Of a stretch of DNA of 64,000 nt, positions 19,423 through 28,238 are shown one piece after another. Each line of letters starts with the position of its first letter. The stretch's first letter is position 1. The notes beneath the pieces are model-generated. The model was given only the letters and a program-made list of their open reading frames with translations, ran no database searches and had not been told where the DNA came from. The stretch is taken from NCBI RefSeq assembly GCF_025753855.1, contig NZ_JAOWPT010000008.1, forward strand, positions 1 through 64,000. The letters are read 5' to 3'. The position numbers were made by a program, and so were the translations under genes. This DNA is from Mesorhizobium sp. ZC-5. GTDB lineage: Bacteria; Pseudomonadota; Alphaproteobacteria; Rhizobiales; Rhizobiaceae.

Positions 19423-20892
19423 TCAGTTGCTTTCGTGCCAGGTGCGCCCGTCGCGCTCGACCAGCGCGATGGAGGCCGACGGACCCCAGGTGCCGGACGT
19501 ATAGCCCTGCGCTTCCTGCCGGTTTTCCTGCCAGGCATTGAGGATGGGGTCGATCCAGTCCCACGCGGCTTCGACTTCGTCGCGGCGCATGAACAGCGTC
19601 TGGTTGCCGCGCACGACATCCATGATCAGCCGCTCGTAGGCGTCGGGCGCGCGCCCGTCGAACGATTGCGCAAAGCTCATGTCGAGCGGAATCTGGCGCA
19701 GCCGCATGCCGCCCGGACCCGGATCCTTGATCATGATGAACTGCTTGACGCCTTCGTCCGGCTGCAGCCGGATCACCAGCTGGTTGGCGGTAATGTTGCC
19801 GGCACTTTCTTCGAAGATCGAATGCGGGATCTGCTTGAACTCGATGACGATCTCGGAAACCCGCGTCGCCAGCCGCTTGCCGGTCCTGAGATAGAAGGGC
19901 ACGCCGGCCCAGCGCCAGTTGGCGATCTCGGCCTTGATGGCGACGAAGGTCTCGATGTTGCTGGCCGCGCCGAGTTCATCGACATAGCCTTTCACCGGTC
20001 CGCCGGCGGAGGCGCCGGCGCGGTACTGGCCGCGCACCGTCTGCTTGGGCGCCTCGTTGCCGTTGATCCGCTTCAGCGAGCGCAGCACCTTCAGCTTCTC
20101 GTCGCGCACGGCGTTGGCGTCCATCGATGACGGCGCTTCCATGGCGACGAGGCAGAGAAGCTGCAGCATGTGGTTCTGAACCATGTCGCGCAGCGCGCCG
20201 GCCTTGTCGTAGTAGGTGACGCGGTCTTCGAGACCGACCGTCTCGGCCACGGTGATCTGCACATGGTCGATATGCGCCGAGTTCCACAGCGGCTCGTAGA
20301 GCGCGTTGGCAAAGCGCAGTGCCATCAGGTTCTGCACGGTCTCCTTGCCGAGATAGTGATCGATGCGGAAAATCTGGTGCTCGCCGAAATCTTCGCCGAT
20401 CTGGTCGTTGAGTGCCTTGGCGGAGACGAGATCGCGGCCGATCGGCTTTTCGACGACGATGCGCGAGTTCGGCGTCACCAACCCATGTTCCTTGAGCTTG
20501 TGCGAGATCTCGCCGAACAGCGCCGGTGCGACCGCGAGATAATAGGCACGGATGCAGTCGCTGTCGCCGATCGCCTTCTTCAGCTTGGCAAAGCCGTCGC
20601 CCGACATGGCATCGACAGCGACATAGGAGAGCCGCGCCAGGAACGTCTTCAGTTCCTTGGCATCGATGTCGTCTGCCTTGACGTGCTCGGAAATCGCCTT
20701 CTTGGCGAATGCCTGGAATTCCTCGTCCGTCATCTTCGAGCGCGAGGCGCCGATGATGCGGGTCGGTTCGGAAAACTGGTGGTCGCGCTGCCGGTAATAG
20801 AGCGCCGGCAGAAGCTTGCGTTCGGCGAGGTCGCCGGTACCGCCGAAAATGATGAAGTCGAACGGGTCGACGGGAATGATCTGGCTGGTCAT
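19423..20892 (-). CDS. zwf: Glucose-6-phosphate 1-dehydrogenase
   Basis: The 489-residue enzyme oxidises glucose-6-phosphate with NADP, feeding the Entner-Doudoroff and oxidative pentose phosphate routes. The nucleotide motif FGGTGDLAERKLLPALY is at residues 16-32 and the active-site segment RIDHYLGKETVQNLMALRF at about 176-194. It is the first gene of the zwf-pgl-edd operon. The promoter must lie in the 210 bases shared with the divergent aldehyde dehydrogenase gene. Confidence 0.97.
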   Translation of the reverse strand: MTSQIIPVDPFDFIIFGGTGDLAERKLLPALYYRQRDHQFSEPTRIIGASRSKMTDEEFQAFAKKAISEHVKADDIDAKELKTFLARLSYVAVDAMSGDGFAKLKKAIGDSDCIRAYYLAVAPALFGEISHKLKEHGLVTPNSRIVVEKPIGRDLVSAKALNDQIGEDFGEHQIFRIDHYLGKETVQNLMALRFANALYEPLWNSAHIDHVQITVAETVGLEDRVTYYDKAGALRDMVQNHMLQLLCLVAMEAPSSMDANAVRDEKLKVLRSLKRINGNEAPKQTVRGQYRAGASAGGPVKGYVDELGAASNIETFVAIKAEIANWRWAGVPFYLRTGKRLATRVSEIVIEFKQIPHSIFEESAGNITANQLVIRLQPDEGVKQFIMIKDPGPGGMRLRQIPLDMSFAQSFDGRAPDAYERLIMDVVRGNQTLFMRRDEVEAAWDWIDPILNAWQENRQEAQGYTSGTWGPSASIALVERDGRTWHESN

Positions 20893-21104
20893 TATCTGTC
20901 CGTGTTCTCAGGACTCGCCTTTGCGAGGTGCCTATAATCTAATCGATTTAAACTTGCCAGTGCCATGGTGTCACATACTCGAAATTCCGTTCTGGAACTT
21001 GACACCGGCATGCACCCGCGCGTTTGTCAGCGCCGAAAAGAATTCATTTCCTTCGCACCTGCAACATAGAGCCGTTGTGGGACGATACCAAGGAGGCAAC
21101 TGCC
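20893..21104. promoter_or_regulatory. Divergent control region between zwf and the aldehyde dehydrogenase gene
   Basis: This 212-base spacer must drive both zwf (leftward) and the aldehyde dehydrogenase (rightward). It holds a relatively AT-rich patch at 20930-20955 with TATAAT on the plus strand and the perfect palindrome AATCGATT at 20941-20948. These could be a -10 element and an operator, but I find no well-spaced -35 element, so the exact promoters are not assigned. A strong ribosome site AGGAGG at 21091-21096 precedes the rightward gene. Confidence 0.4.
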
Positions 21105-22580
21105 ATGGGAACGCATCTTTCGCGAACTGTCGCCGAAGGTTTGGCCTTCATGCAGTTCATCGACGGCAAGCCGGTCGATTCGCTGTCCGGGTTGCGCATC
21201 GATGTCGCTTCGCCGTCGGACGGCAAGGTGTTCGCATCGATCCCGGCTTCGGGCGAGGCGGATGTCGACCGCGCCGTAAAGGCTGCCCGTCGCGCCTTCG
21301 ACGATGGCCCATGGGCGAGGATGCCGGCGGTCGAGCGCGGCCGCTGCCTGACCCGGCTTTTCCAGCTGGTCGAAAAGAACGGTGACGAACTTGCGGCGCT
21401 CGAATCGCGCGACACCGGCAAGCCGGTTCGGCAGGGCAAGGCCGACGTTACTGCCACCATGCGTTATTTCGAGTTCTACGGCGGCGCCGGCGACAAGATC
21501 CACGGCGACACGATCCCGTTCCTGGACGGCTACACCGCGCTCACCTTGCGCGAGCCGCACGGCGTCGTCGCCGGCATCATTCCCTGGAACTATCCCATGC
21601 AGATACTGGCGCGTGTCGCGGGCGCCGCGCTTGCCATGGGCAACACGCTGGTCGTCAAGCCGGCCGAGGATGCCTCGCTGACGGCGATCCGCATGGCCGA
21701 ACTGGCGCTCGAGGCCGGCATGCCGGCAGGCGTTTTCAATGTCGTCACCGGTTACGGGCGCGAAGCGGGCGCCGCGTTGTCGGCGCATCCGCTGGTCGAC
21801 TATGTCACCTTCACCGGCTCGCCGCTCACCGGGACGGCAATCCAGCAGGCGGCGGCGGTCAACAACCGCGGCGTCACCATGGAGCTCGGCGGCAAGTCCC
21901 CGCAGATCGTCTTTGCCGACGCCGATATTGAGGCGGCCTTGCCGGTGCTGGTCAACGCGATCATCCAGAACGGCGGCCAGACCTGTTCGGCCGGCAGCCG
22001 CGTGCTGGTCGAGCGGCCGGTCTACGAGAAGGTCGCCAAGGGCCTCGCCGAGCGGTTTTCGAAACTCGTCGCCGGGCCGCACGATGCAGACCTCGATCTC
22101 GGCGCGCTGATCAACCCGCGCCAGAAGGAACGTGTCGCCGGAATGATCGCCGCGGCGGAAGAAGCCGGTATTTCCGTGCTCGCCAAAGGATCGGTCCATG
22201 CCGACGCACCGGAAGGCGGTTATTACCAGGCGCCGGTGCTGTTCGGATCGGTCGACCCGGACGCCGTGATCGCCCAGGAAGAAGTGTTTGGGCCGGTTCT
22301 CACGCTGTTCCCGTTCGATGGCGAGGAGGAGGCGATCCGGCTGGCCAACGGCACCGAGTTCGGCCTGGTCGCGGGCGTCTGGACCAGGGACGGCGGTCGC
22401 CAGCACAGGGTCGCCAAGCGTGTCCGTTCGGGCCAGGTCTTCGTGAACGGCTACGGCGCCGGCGGCGGCATCGAATTGCCGTTCGGCGGCTTCAAGAAAT
22501 CCGGCCACGGCCGCGAAAAGGGTTTCGAAGCCCTCCACGACATGTCGGCGACCAAAACCATCGTTTTCAATCACGGGTAA
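21105..22580 (+). CDS. NAD(P)-dependent aldehyde dehydrogenase
   Basis: The 491-residue protein belongs to the aldehyde dehydrogenase superfamily and resembles the betaine-aldehyde/gamma-aminobutyraldehyde/indole-acetaldehyde group. The coenzyme-site Asn162 (PWNYPMQ), general base Glu260 (MELGGKSP) and catalytic Cys294 (GGQTCSAGS) are all present. AGGAGG nine bases before the ATG fixes the start. An SDR gene follows after five bases, so the pair is an operon that probably oxidises an alcohol/aldehyde series. The substrate is not determined. Confidence 0.93.
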   Translation: MGTHLSRTVAEGLAFMQFIDGKPVDSLSGLRIDVASPSDGKVFASIPASGEADVDRAVKAARRAFDDGPWARMPAVERGRCLTRLFQLVEKNGDELAALESRDTGKPVRQGKADVTATMRYFEFYGGAGDKIHGDTIPFLDGYTALTLREPHGVVAGIIPWNYPMQILARVAGAALAMGNTLVVKPAEDASLTAIRMAELALEAGMPAGVFNVVTGYGREAGAALSAHPLVDYVTFTGSPLTGTAIQQAAAVNNRGVTMELGGKSPQIVFADADIEAALPVLVNAIIQNGGQTCSAGSRVLVERPVYEKVAKGLAERFSKLVAGPHDADLDLGALINPRQKERVAGMIAAAEEAGISVLAKGSVHADAPEGGYYQAPVLFGSVDPDAVIAQEEVFGPVLTLFPFDGEEEAIRLANGTEFGLVAGVWTRDGGRQHRVAKRVRSGQVFVNGYGAGGGIELPFGGFKKSGHGREKGFEALHDMSATKTIVFNHG

Positions 22581-22585
22581 AAAGC

Positions 22586-23335
22586 ATGAAGCGTCTGAAA
22601 GACAAGGTCGCGGTCATCACCGGAGCTGCCTCGGGCTTCGGCGAGGGCATGGCGAAGCGCTTCGCGGAAGAAGGCGCCAGGGTCGTCGTCGCCGATCTGA
22701 ACGTCAAGGGCGCCGAGCGCGTCGCCGGCGAGATCGGCAAGGCCGCGATCTGGACGCAGACCGACGTCTCGCAAAAATCCGAATTCGACGAGATGGTCGA
22801 CGCGACCATGAAGGCATTCGGCCGCATCGACATCATGGTCAACAACGCCGGCTATACCCACCGCAACGGCGATATGCTCGAGGTCGACGAGGCGACCTTC
22901 GACCTGATCGCTGCTGTCAACATGAAGGCGATCTACCACTCTGCCCGCGTTGTCGTTCCGATCATGGAAAAGCAGGGTGGCGGCTCGATCATCACCACCG
23001 CCTCGACCGCCGGGCTGCGGCCCCGGCCCGGCCTGACCTGGTACAATGCGTCGAAAGGCTGGGCGATCACCGCGACCAAGTCGATGGCGGTGGAACTGGC
23101 GCCGAAGAACATCCGCGTCAATTGCCTCTGTCCCGTCGCGGGCGAGACCGGCATGCTGGCCCAGTTCATGGGCGAGGACACGCCGGAATTTAGGGCCAAA
23201 TTCCGCGCCTCGATCCCGCTCGGTCGGCTGTCGACGCCGCTCGACATCGCTAATGCGGCTCTCTGGCTCGCCTCCGACGAAGCCGAATTCATTACCGGCG
23301 TCGCATTGGAAGTCGACGGCGGCCGCTGCATCTGA
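22586..23335 (+). CDS. SDR-family oxidoreductase
   Basis: The 249-residue classical short-chain dehydrogenase has the glycine motif TGAASGFGEG at residue 12, NNAG near 86, and the catalytic set Ser140, Tyr153 and Lys157 (YNASKG). The basic/acidic pattern after strand two (VADLN) favours NAD. It is five bases downstream of the aldehyde dehydrogenase gene and is likely co-transcribed with it. Substrate unknown; glucose or polyol dehydrogenase-like activity is possible. Confidence 0.93.
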   Translation: MKRLKDKVAVITGAASGFGEGMAKRFAEEGARVVVADLNVKGAERVAGEIGKAAIWTQTDVSQKSEFDEMVDATMKAFGRIDIMVNNAGYTHRNGDMLEVDEATFDLIAAVNMKAIYHSARVVVPIMEKQGGGSIITTASTAGLRPRPGLTWYNASKGWAITATKSMAVELAPKNIRVNCLCPVAGETGMLAQFMGEDTPEFRAKFRASIPLGRLSTPLDIANAALWLASDEAEFITGVALEVDGGRCI

Positions 23336-23525
23336 GCCAGGCCCATCACCGCATTCCCAGGAAGACACGGCCCGTAGCAGGCGCCTGTGTGGCGCCAGCG
23401 CAACACAATGCGCCAGGCGGCTTCTCTCGACCCTCGAAAGGTTACGGTCGCACGTTGACAGCTCCCACCGGAATGGGTCCGCTGCTACCGGCGGTTGTGG
23501 CAAGTATTTGAATGAGGGACGTTTG

Positions 23526-24494
23526 ATGCTTGGCCGCGCTTCACTTTGCTTCCTGTTCCTTTCGGGGATTCCAGCAGCCATCGCCGCGGATGTCGAAGTG
23601 CAGGAACGTGCGGAAATCTCGATCACGCCTGACTTTGCCGCTACAGGGTACCTTGGCTATCTGAACGGTGAATCCGGCGAATATGTCTATGGCGATGCCG
23701 GTCAGAAGGTGAGTCAGCTCAACTGGAAGATCGACAACGCGCTGATCATCGGCGGCGATCTGTCCTACCGTGTGACGGACTGGCTGTCGTTGCGCGCCGG
23801 TGGCTGGACGACGCTAGCGTCCGGCAACACCATGGACGACCGCGACTGGCTTCTCGGCTATAACGGCTTCGACAGTTGGACCCATTGGTCCCATCACCCG
23901 AACACCGACCTGTCGAAGGCATTCCAGATCGACATTTCCGCCGCCGCCAGATTCGCCGAGTACAACAATCTGCAGTTCAGCGCGCTGTTGGGCTACCGGT
24001 TCAAGAACATGAAGTGGGATGCCGTCGACGGCACATTTATCTATTCCAGCGAGGACGACAACGGCAACATCGTCGGCTTCCGTGACCAGACCGAAACCTT
24101 CCACGGACCGGTGATCGGCTACGAGCAGTGGTGGCACACGCCCTATATCGGGCTTGGCGTCACCTATGAAGCGCCGCGGTTCCGCCTGACCGGAGAAATC
24201 ATTGGCAGCCCCTTCGTCATGTCGCGCGACAGGGACCACCATTACCTGCGCAATCTCATCTTCACCGAATCGTTCGACACGACCGGGATGATCGGTGTGT
24301 CCATCTCGGCGGAACGCGATCTGGGTGCGGCCTGGACGTTCTTCGGCAGGGCCGACTATCAGAACTACTTCGAGGCCAAGGGCGACACGCGCACATACAA
24401 CACGTCAACCGGCGAAGTCTCAGAAACCCGCAATTCGGCCGGCCTCGACCATTATTCGTTCGCGGTGATGGTCGGCGTGGGCCGGAAGTTCTGA
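23526..24494 (+). CDS. Omptin-family outer membrane protease
   Basis: The 322-residue protein has a signal peptide ending GIPAAIAA and a C-terminal Phe, as expected for a ten-strand outer-membrane barrel. The omptin active-site pairs are both present: Asp105/Asp107 in MDDRDW and Asp237/His239 in RDRDHHY, corresponding to Asp83/Asp85 and Asp210/His212 of OmpT. Omptins cut peptides and proteins, often between basic residues, at the cell surface. GAGGGACG precedes the ATG. A tail of 190 bases separates it from the SDR gene, so it may have its own promoter. Confidence 0.9.
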   Translation: MLGRASLCFLFLSGIPAAIAADVEVQERAEISITPDFAATGYLGYLNGESGEYVYGDAGQKVSQLNWKIDNALIIGGDLSYRVTDWLSLRAGGWTTLASGNTMDDRDWLLGYNGFDSWTHWSHHPNTDLSKAFQIDISAAARFAEYNNLQFSALLGYRFKNMKWDAVDGTFIYSSEDDNGNIVGFRDQTETFHGPVIGYEQWWHTPYIGLGVTYEAPRFRLTGEIIGSPFVMSRDRDHHYLRNLIFTESFDTTGMIGVSISAERDLGAAWTFFGRADYQNYFEAKGDTRTYNTSTGEVSETRNSAGLDHYSFAVMVGVGRKF

Positions 24495-24633
24495 GGTCCA
24501 GGCGGTCCGTGGGCAGGATGTAAGGCTGGGCTTCTGGCCGACGGCGAGTGCATCCCGGGCGGCCGGCGCTATTTGCATGCGGCGATGATCTGTGGTTGGG
24601 ATCGGACGTTTCACGACGCCGAAGGAGCGCTCC

Positions 24634-25205
24634 ATGACCGCCAGCGAACGCACCAAAATGGCTGCTGGCGAGTGGTATTGCTGCATCGATCCCGAACTCG
24701 AGGCGATGCGCGGTCGTGCCTACGACGCAGTGCACGAGCACAACAATTTGCCGCCCCGGCAGCGTGGCAATCTGGGGCCATCGCTCGCAGCACTGTTTGC
24801 ATCGGTCGGCGAGGGCGTGCGCATCGAGGCGCAGTTCCACTGCGCCTACGCCGTCAACATCGAACTCGGCGACAGGGTTTTCATGAACGTCGGTTGCGTC
24901 ATCCTCGATACCGCAAAGGTGCGCATCGGCCGCTCCACCTTGCTTGGCCCGCACGTCCAGATTTATTGCGCCGAACATCACAAGGACCCGGAATTGCGCG
25001 CCGCCGGCCTGGAAATTGCCAGGCCGGTGACCATCGGCGAGAGGGTGTGGATCGGCGGCGGCGCCATCATCCTTCCGGGCGTCGCCATCGGCGATGCAGC
25101 GATTGTCGGCGCCGGAGCGTCGTGACCAGGGATGTGCCGCCCGGCGTCACCGTCGTCGGCAGCCCGGCACGGCCGGTGCCGCGAGCCGGAGCCGCGCGAG
25201 CCTAA
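24634..25205 (+). pseudogene. Sugar O-acetyltransferase (maltose/galactoside type), C-terminus split by a frameshift
   Basis: AAGGAG precedes the ATG at 24634. The protein shows the Maa N-terminal domain (MAAGEWYCCIDPEL) and a left-handed beta-helix with NVGCVILD, the catalytic-region His in IYCAEHHKDPE, and VWIGGGAIILPG. The frame ends early at TGA 25123-25125 after GAGAS (163 residues). One frame over, the normal ending VVTRDVPPGVTVVGSPARP continues to TAA at 25203-25205. One missing base near 25117 explains this. Most of the fold survives, so the short form might still be active; a base-call error is also possible. Confidence 0.8.
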
Positions 25206-26488
25206 ATCCGGTCCCTCAGGGCATACCAGTTGAGCGCCAGGAACAGCAGCGGCGCCCGGAAGCGCGTGCCGCCGGGGAAGGCTGGAATTTTCAGTTCCTC
25301 GAACAGTTTCAGCCTGTCGCGGTTGCCTGCAACCGTCTCGGCGTAGAGCTTGCCGACGAAGTTGGACAGCATCACGCCGTGGCCCGAATAGCCGCCGGCC
25401 GAAATCACGTTCGGCATGACCTCGCGCACGAACGGCTTGCGCGGCATGGTGATGCCGACATAGCCGCCCCAGCCATGGGTGATGCGGATGTCCTTCAGCT
25501 CGGGATAGATCTCGCTGAACTGGCGGCGGATATGGATGTGGATGTCGTTGGGGTCCTTGACCCCGTAGATCTCGCGACCGCCGAACAGCAGCTCGCCGGT
25601 TTTCACCCGCCGGAAGTAGCGCACGACAAAGCGCGAATCCGACACGGATTCGCCGCCGGGCAGCACCGGGCTGTCGTCGCCGAGCGGCACGGTGGCGCCG
25701 ATGAACGAGCCGATCGGCATGATGTGGGAAGCGGTTTCCTGTTCGAGATCGCCGGCATAGGCGTCGATCGCCAGCAGGCATTTCTGCGCCGTGATCGTGC
25801 CGGTCGCCGTCGTCACGGTCACCTTGCCGCCATTGGTGGCAATGCCCGTTGCCTTCGTCCTTTCGAAAAGCCGCGCCCCGGCCTCAGCCGCCACCCGCGC
25901 CGTGCCGACGACCAGCTTCAGCGGGTGGATGTGGCCCGTGCCGGTGTCGCGGACGCCTCCGTAATAATGCGTGGAGCCCATGCGCTCGGCGGTTTCGGCG
26001 GCGTCCATGTAGGTGATGTGCGGATAGTTGAAGCGCGTCCGCATCGCCTCGGCATGTTCGAGATATTCCGGCAGGTCGCGCTTGCGGTGCGAGACGTTGA
26101 GGTGGCCGGGGCGAAAATCGATATCGATGCCGTTCACGCTGGCGAATTCGAGCAGGTGCGCCTTGGCCTCCTCGGCAAGATCGAACAGCGCCTTGGCGCG
26201 CTCGAACCCGTATTCGGCCTCCAGTTCTTCCGCCCCGGCGCGCTGGCCGGTACCGAGCTGCCCGCCATTGCGGCCCGACGCCCCGTCGCCGAAGCGGTGC
26301 GCCTCGATCAGCACGACGTTTGTGCCCGCCTTGGCGAGGTGCACGGCCGCCGACAGGCCGGTGAACCCGCCGCCAACGATGACGACGTCGGTGCTGACGT
26401 CGCCGTCGAGCGGCGCGTATTCAGGCCGCTCGCCGACGGTATCCTCGTACCAGGAGTAACCGGGGGAAATGGGGGATTGGTAAGTCAT
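25202..26488 (-). CDS. puuB: FAD-dependent oxidoreductase, gamma-glutamylputrescine oxidase type
   Basis: The 428-residue DAO-fold flavoprotein has the FAD motif DVVIVGGGFTGLSAAVHLAKAG at about residue 34 and SGRNGGQLGTGQR, typical of PuuB. PuuB oxidises gamma-glutamylputrescine to the aldehyde with hydrogen peroxide release. The PuuA-like gene just upstream supports this assignment. The TAG stop overlaps the distal stop of the convergent acetyltransferase. The two puu genes are separated by 210 bases of repeats, so co-transcription is likely but not certain. Confidence 0.85.
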   Translation of the reverse strand: MTYQSPISPGYSWYEDTVGERPEYAPLDGDVSTDVVIVGGGFTGLSAAVHLAKAGTNVVLIEAHRFGDGASGRNGGQLGTGQRAGAEELEAEYGFERAKALFDLAEEAKAHLLEFASVNGIDIDFRPGHLNVSHRKRDLPEYLEHAEAMRTRFNYPHITYMDAAETAERMGSTHYYGGVRDTGTGHIHPLKLVVGTARVAAEAGARLFERTKATGIATNGGKVTVTTATGTITAQKCLLAIDAYAGDLEQETASHIMPIGSFIGATVPLGDDSPVLPGGESVSDSRFVVRYFRRVKTGELLFGGREIYGVKDPNDIHIHIRRQFSEIYPELKDIRITHGWGGYVGITMPRKPFVREVMPNVISAGGYSGHGVMLSNFVGKLYAETVAGNRDRLKLFEELKIPAFPGGTRFRAPLLFLALNWYALRDRI

Positions 26489-26518
26489 GCGTCTTGGGCG
26501 TCAGGTCGGTTTTGGGCG

Positions 26519-26696
26519 GCAGTTGGCAGTCGGCAGTCGGAGAAAAGAACGGTCATGGGTCTGAATATCCGTGAGAAGTATGTTTTATCTGCATTTTTGA
26601 TTGTATTTCGACTGCCGACTGCCGACTGCCGACTGCCGACTGCCGACTGCCGACTGCCGACTGCCGACTGCCGACTGCCGACTGCCGACTGCCGAC
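26519..26696. repeat. Heptanucleotide tandem array (CGACTGC x12) with short inverted array
   Basis: At 26609-26692 the heptamer CGACTGC repeats twelve times without change, followed by a partial CGAC to 26696. On the other side of an AT-rich spacer, 26519-26539 holds three copies of the reverse complement (GCAGTTG, GCAGTCG, GCAGTCG). The two blocks could pair as a stem with a loop of about 70 bases. The array sits between the puuA-like stop and the puuB-like start. Perfect copies suggest recent slippage growth, so length is probably variable between strains. Confidence 0.95.
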
Positions 26697-26698
26697 CT

Positions 26699-28129
26699 TC
26701 ACACATTCAACAGCAGATACTCCCGCTCCCACGGGCTGATGACCTCCATGAAGGTCTCGAATTCCGCCCGCTTGATCGCCGCGTAGGTCGAGACGAAAAC
26801 GGCGCCGAGCAGTTCCTTCAGCACCTCGTCCCCCTCGAACAGGTCGACAGCTTCGAGCAGGCCGCGCGGCAAATCGATCTTGTCTTCGTTCACCGTGGTG
26901 TCGGCAGGTGCGTCCGGCTTGAGCTTGTGGATCATGCCGGCAAGCCCGCAAGCAAGCGAGGCCGCGAGCGCCAGGTAGGGATTGGCGTCGGAAGAGGGGA
27001 TGCGGTTCTCGACGCGGCGGCCGCTCGGGTCGGAACGCGGCACGCGGAACGCCGTCGTGCGGTTGTCGTAGCCCCATTTGGTGTTGACCGGAGCCGACGC
27101 GGCCTGCGTCAGTCGGCGGTACGAATTCACGTAGGGCGCAAACATCACCAGTGCATTCGGCACATGCTTCTGCATACCGCCGATGAAGTTGAAGAACGCT
27201 TCGGTTTCGCTGCCGTCTTCGGCGGCAAAGACGTTGCGGCCGGTCTTCTTGTCGATCACCGACTGGTGGATATGCATGGCCGAACCCGGCTGGCCTTGGA
27301 TGGGCTTGGCCATGAAGGTCGCGTAGGTCTCGTGCTTGAGCGCCGCTTCGCGAATGGTGCGCTTGAACAGGAACACCTGGTCGGCGAGTTCGACCGGGTC
27401 GCCATGGCGCAGGTTGATCTCCAGCTGGCCGGCGCCTTCTTCATGGATCAGCGTGTCGATCTCCAGGCCCTGGGCTTCGGAGAAGTGATAGATGTCGTCG
27501 ATCAGCTCGTCGAACTCGTTGACGCCGGCGATCGAATAGCCGGCGCCGCCGCCGATCGGCCGGCCCGAACGTCCGACCGGCGGCACCAGCGGATAATCCG
27601 GGTCGGGATTCTTGCGCACGAGATAGAACTCGATCTCGGGCGCCACGACCGGCTTCAGGCCGCGCTTCTCATAGGCCGCCACCACGCGGCGCAGGACGTT
27701 GCGCGGCGTGAATTCGACGTTGCGGCCGTCCTGGTGGACAAGATCGCAGATCACCTGGGCTGTCGGGTCTTCCTCCCAGGGCACCACCGAGAGCGTCGAC
27801 AGGTCGGGTACCAGTTTCAGGTCGCCGTCGTCTTCCGGATAGGAAAACCCGTTGCCGTCTTCCGGATAGTCTCCGGAAATCGTCATCATGAATGGCGCCG
27901 AAGGCAGTGCCAGCGATGTGTTGGAGGTGAATTTCTTCGACGGCATCATCTTGCCGCGCGCCACGCCGGCCTGGTCCGGGGTGATGCATTCGATGTCTTC
28001 GATGCCGCGCCATTCCAGCCAGGCGCTCACCTCTTTCCAGTTTTTGACACCGCGGAGATTTTTCACGAAAGCAGGTAGACGCGCGCGCCCACGGCTCGCG
28101 GGTCGGACTTCCTTTTTTCCGGCAGGCAT
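26699..28129 (-). CDS. puuA: Glutamine synthetase-family protein, gamma-glutamylputrescine synthetase type
   Basis: From the ATG at 28127-28129 the protein has 476 residues. It carries glutamine-synthetase signatures: the metal-binding APEIEFYLV, the ATP/ammonia-region EEGAGQLEINL, MHIHQSV and the arginine-rich RVPRSDPSGRRVENRIP. It lacks a recognisable GlnA adenylylation tyrosine segment, and with the PuuB-like oxidase downstream best fits PuuA, which ligates glutamate to putrescine at ATP cost. No good ribosome site precedes the ATG, and a GTG at the VKNLRGVKNW segment is an alternative start. A role on other amines is possible. Confidence 0.83.
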   Translation of the reverse strand: MPAGKKEVRPASRGRARLPAFVKNLRGVKNWKEVSAWLEWRGIEDIECITPDQAGVARGKMMPSKKFTSNTSLALPSAPFMMTISGDYPEDGNGFSYPEDDGDLKLVPDLSTLSVVPWEEDPTAQVICDLVHQDGRNVEFTPRNVLRRVVAAYEKRGLKPVVAPEIEFYLVRKNPDPDYPLVPPVGRSGRPIGGGAGYSIAGVNEFDELIDDIYHFSEAQGLEIDTLIHEEGAGQLEINLRHGDPVELADQVFLFKRTIREAALKHETYATFMAKPIQGQPGSAMHIHQSVIDKKTGRNVFAAEDGSETEAFFNFIGGMQKHVPNALVMFAPYVNSYRRLTQAASAPVNTKWGYDNRTTAFRVPRSDPSGRRVENRIPSSDANPYLALAASLACGLAGMIHKLKPDAPADTTVNEDKIDLPRGLLEAVDLFEGDEVLKELLGAVFVSTYAAIKRAEFETFMEVISPWEREYLLLNV

Positions 28130-28238
28130 CAATCACCAGGAGGCTATTGCAGACCGCCGAGTATAGCCGTGCCTCGCGGCGGAAGGGAAGGGGGCCGGAG
28201 ACCGTACCCGGTGGACAGCGTTGCCCGCGGGTGACGAA

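Noticed and set aside
26519-26696. CRISPR array
   Set aside because: Units are seven bases with no unique spacers and no cas genes are nearby.
26601-26786. Short frame with a repeated DCRLPTA peptide
   Set aside because: The peptide is only the translation of the seven-base tandem array; no ribosome site or conserved part.
25094-28078. Plus-strand frame of nearly 3 kb opposite the puuB- and puuA-like genes
   Set aside because: It runs through the heptamer array and two real genes in the other direction. The composition is typical of antisense high-GC frames.
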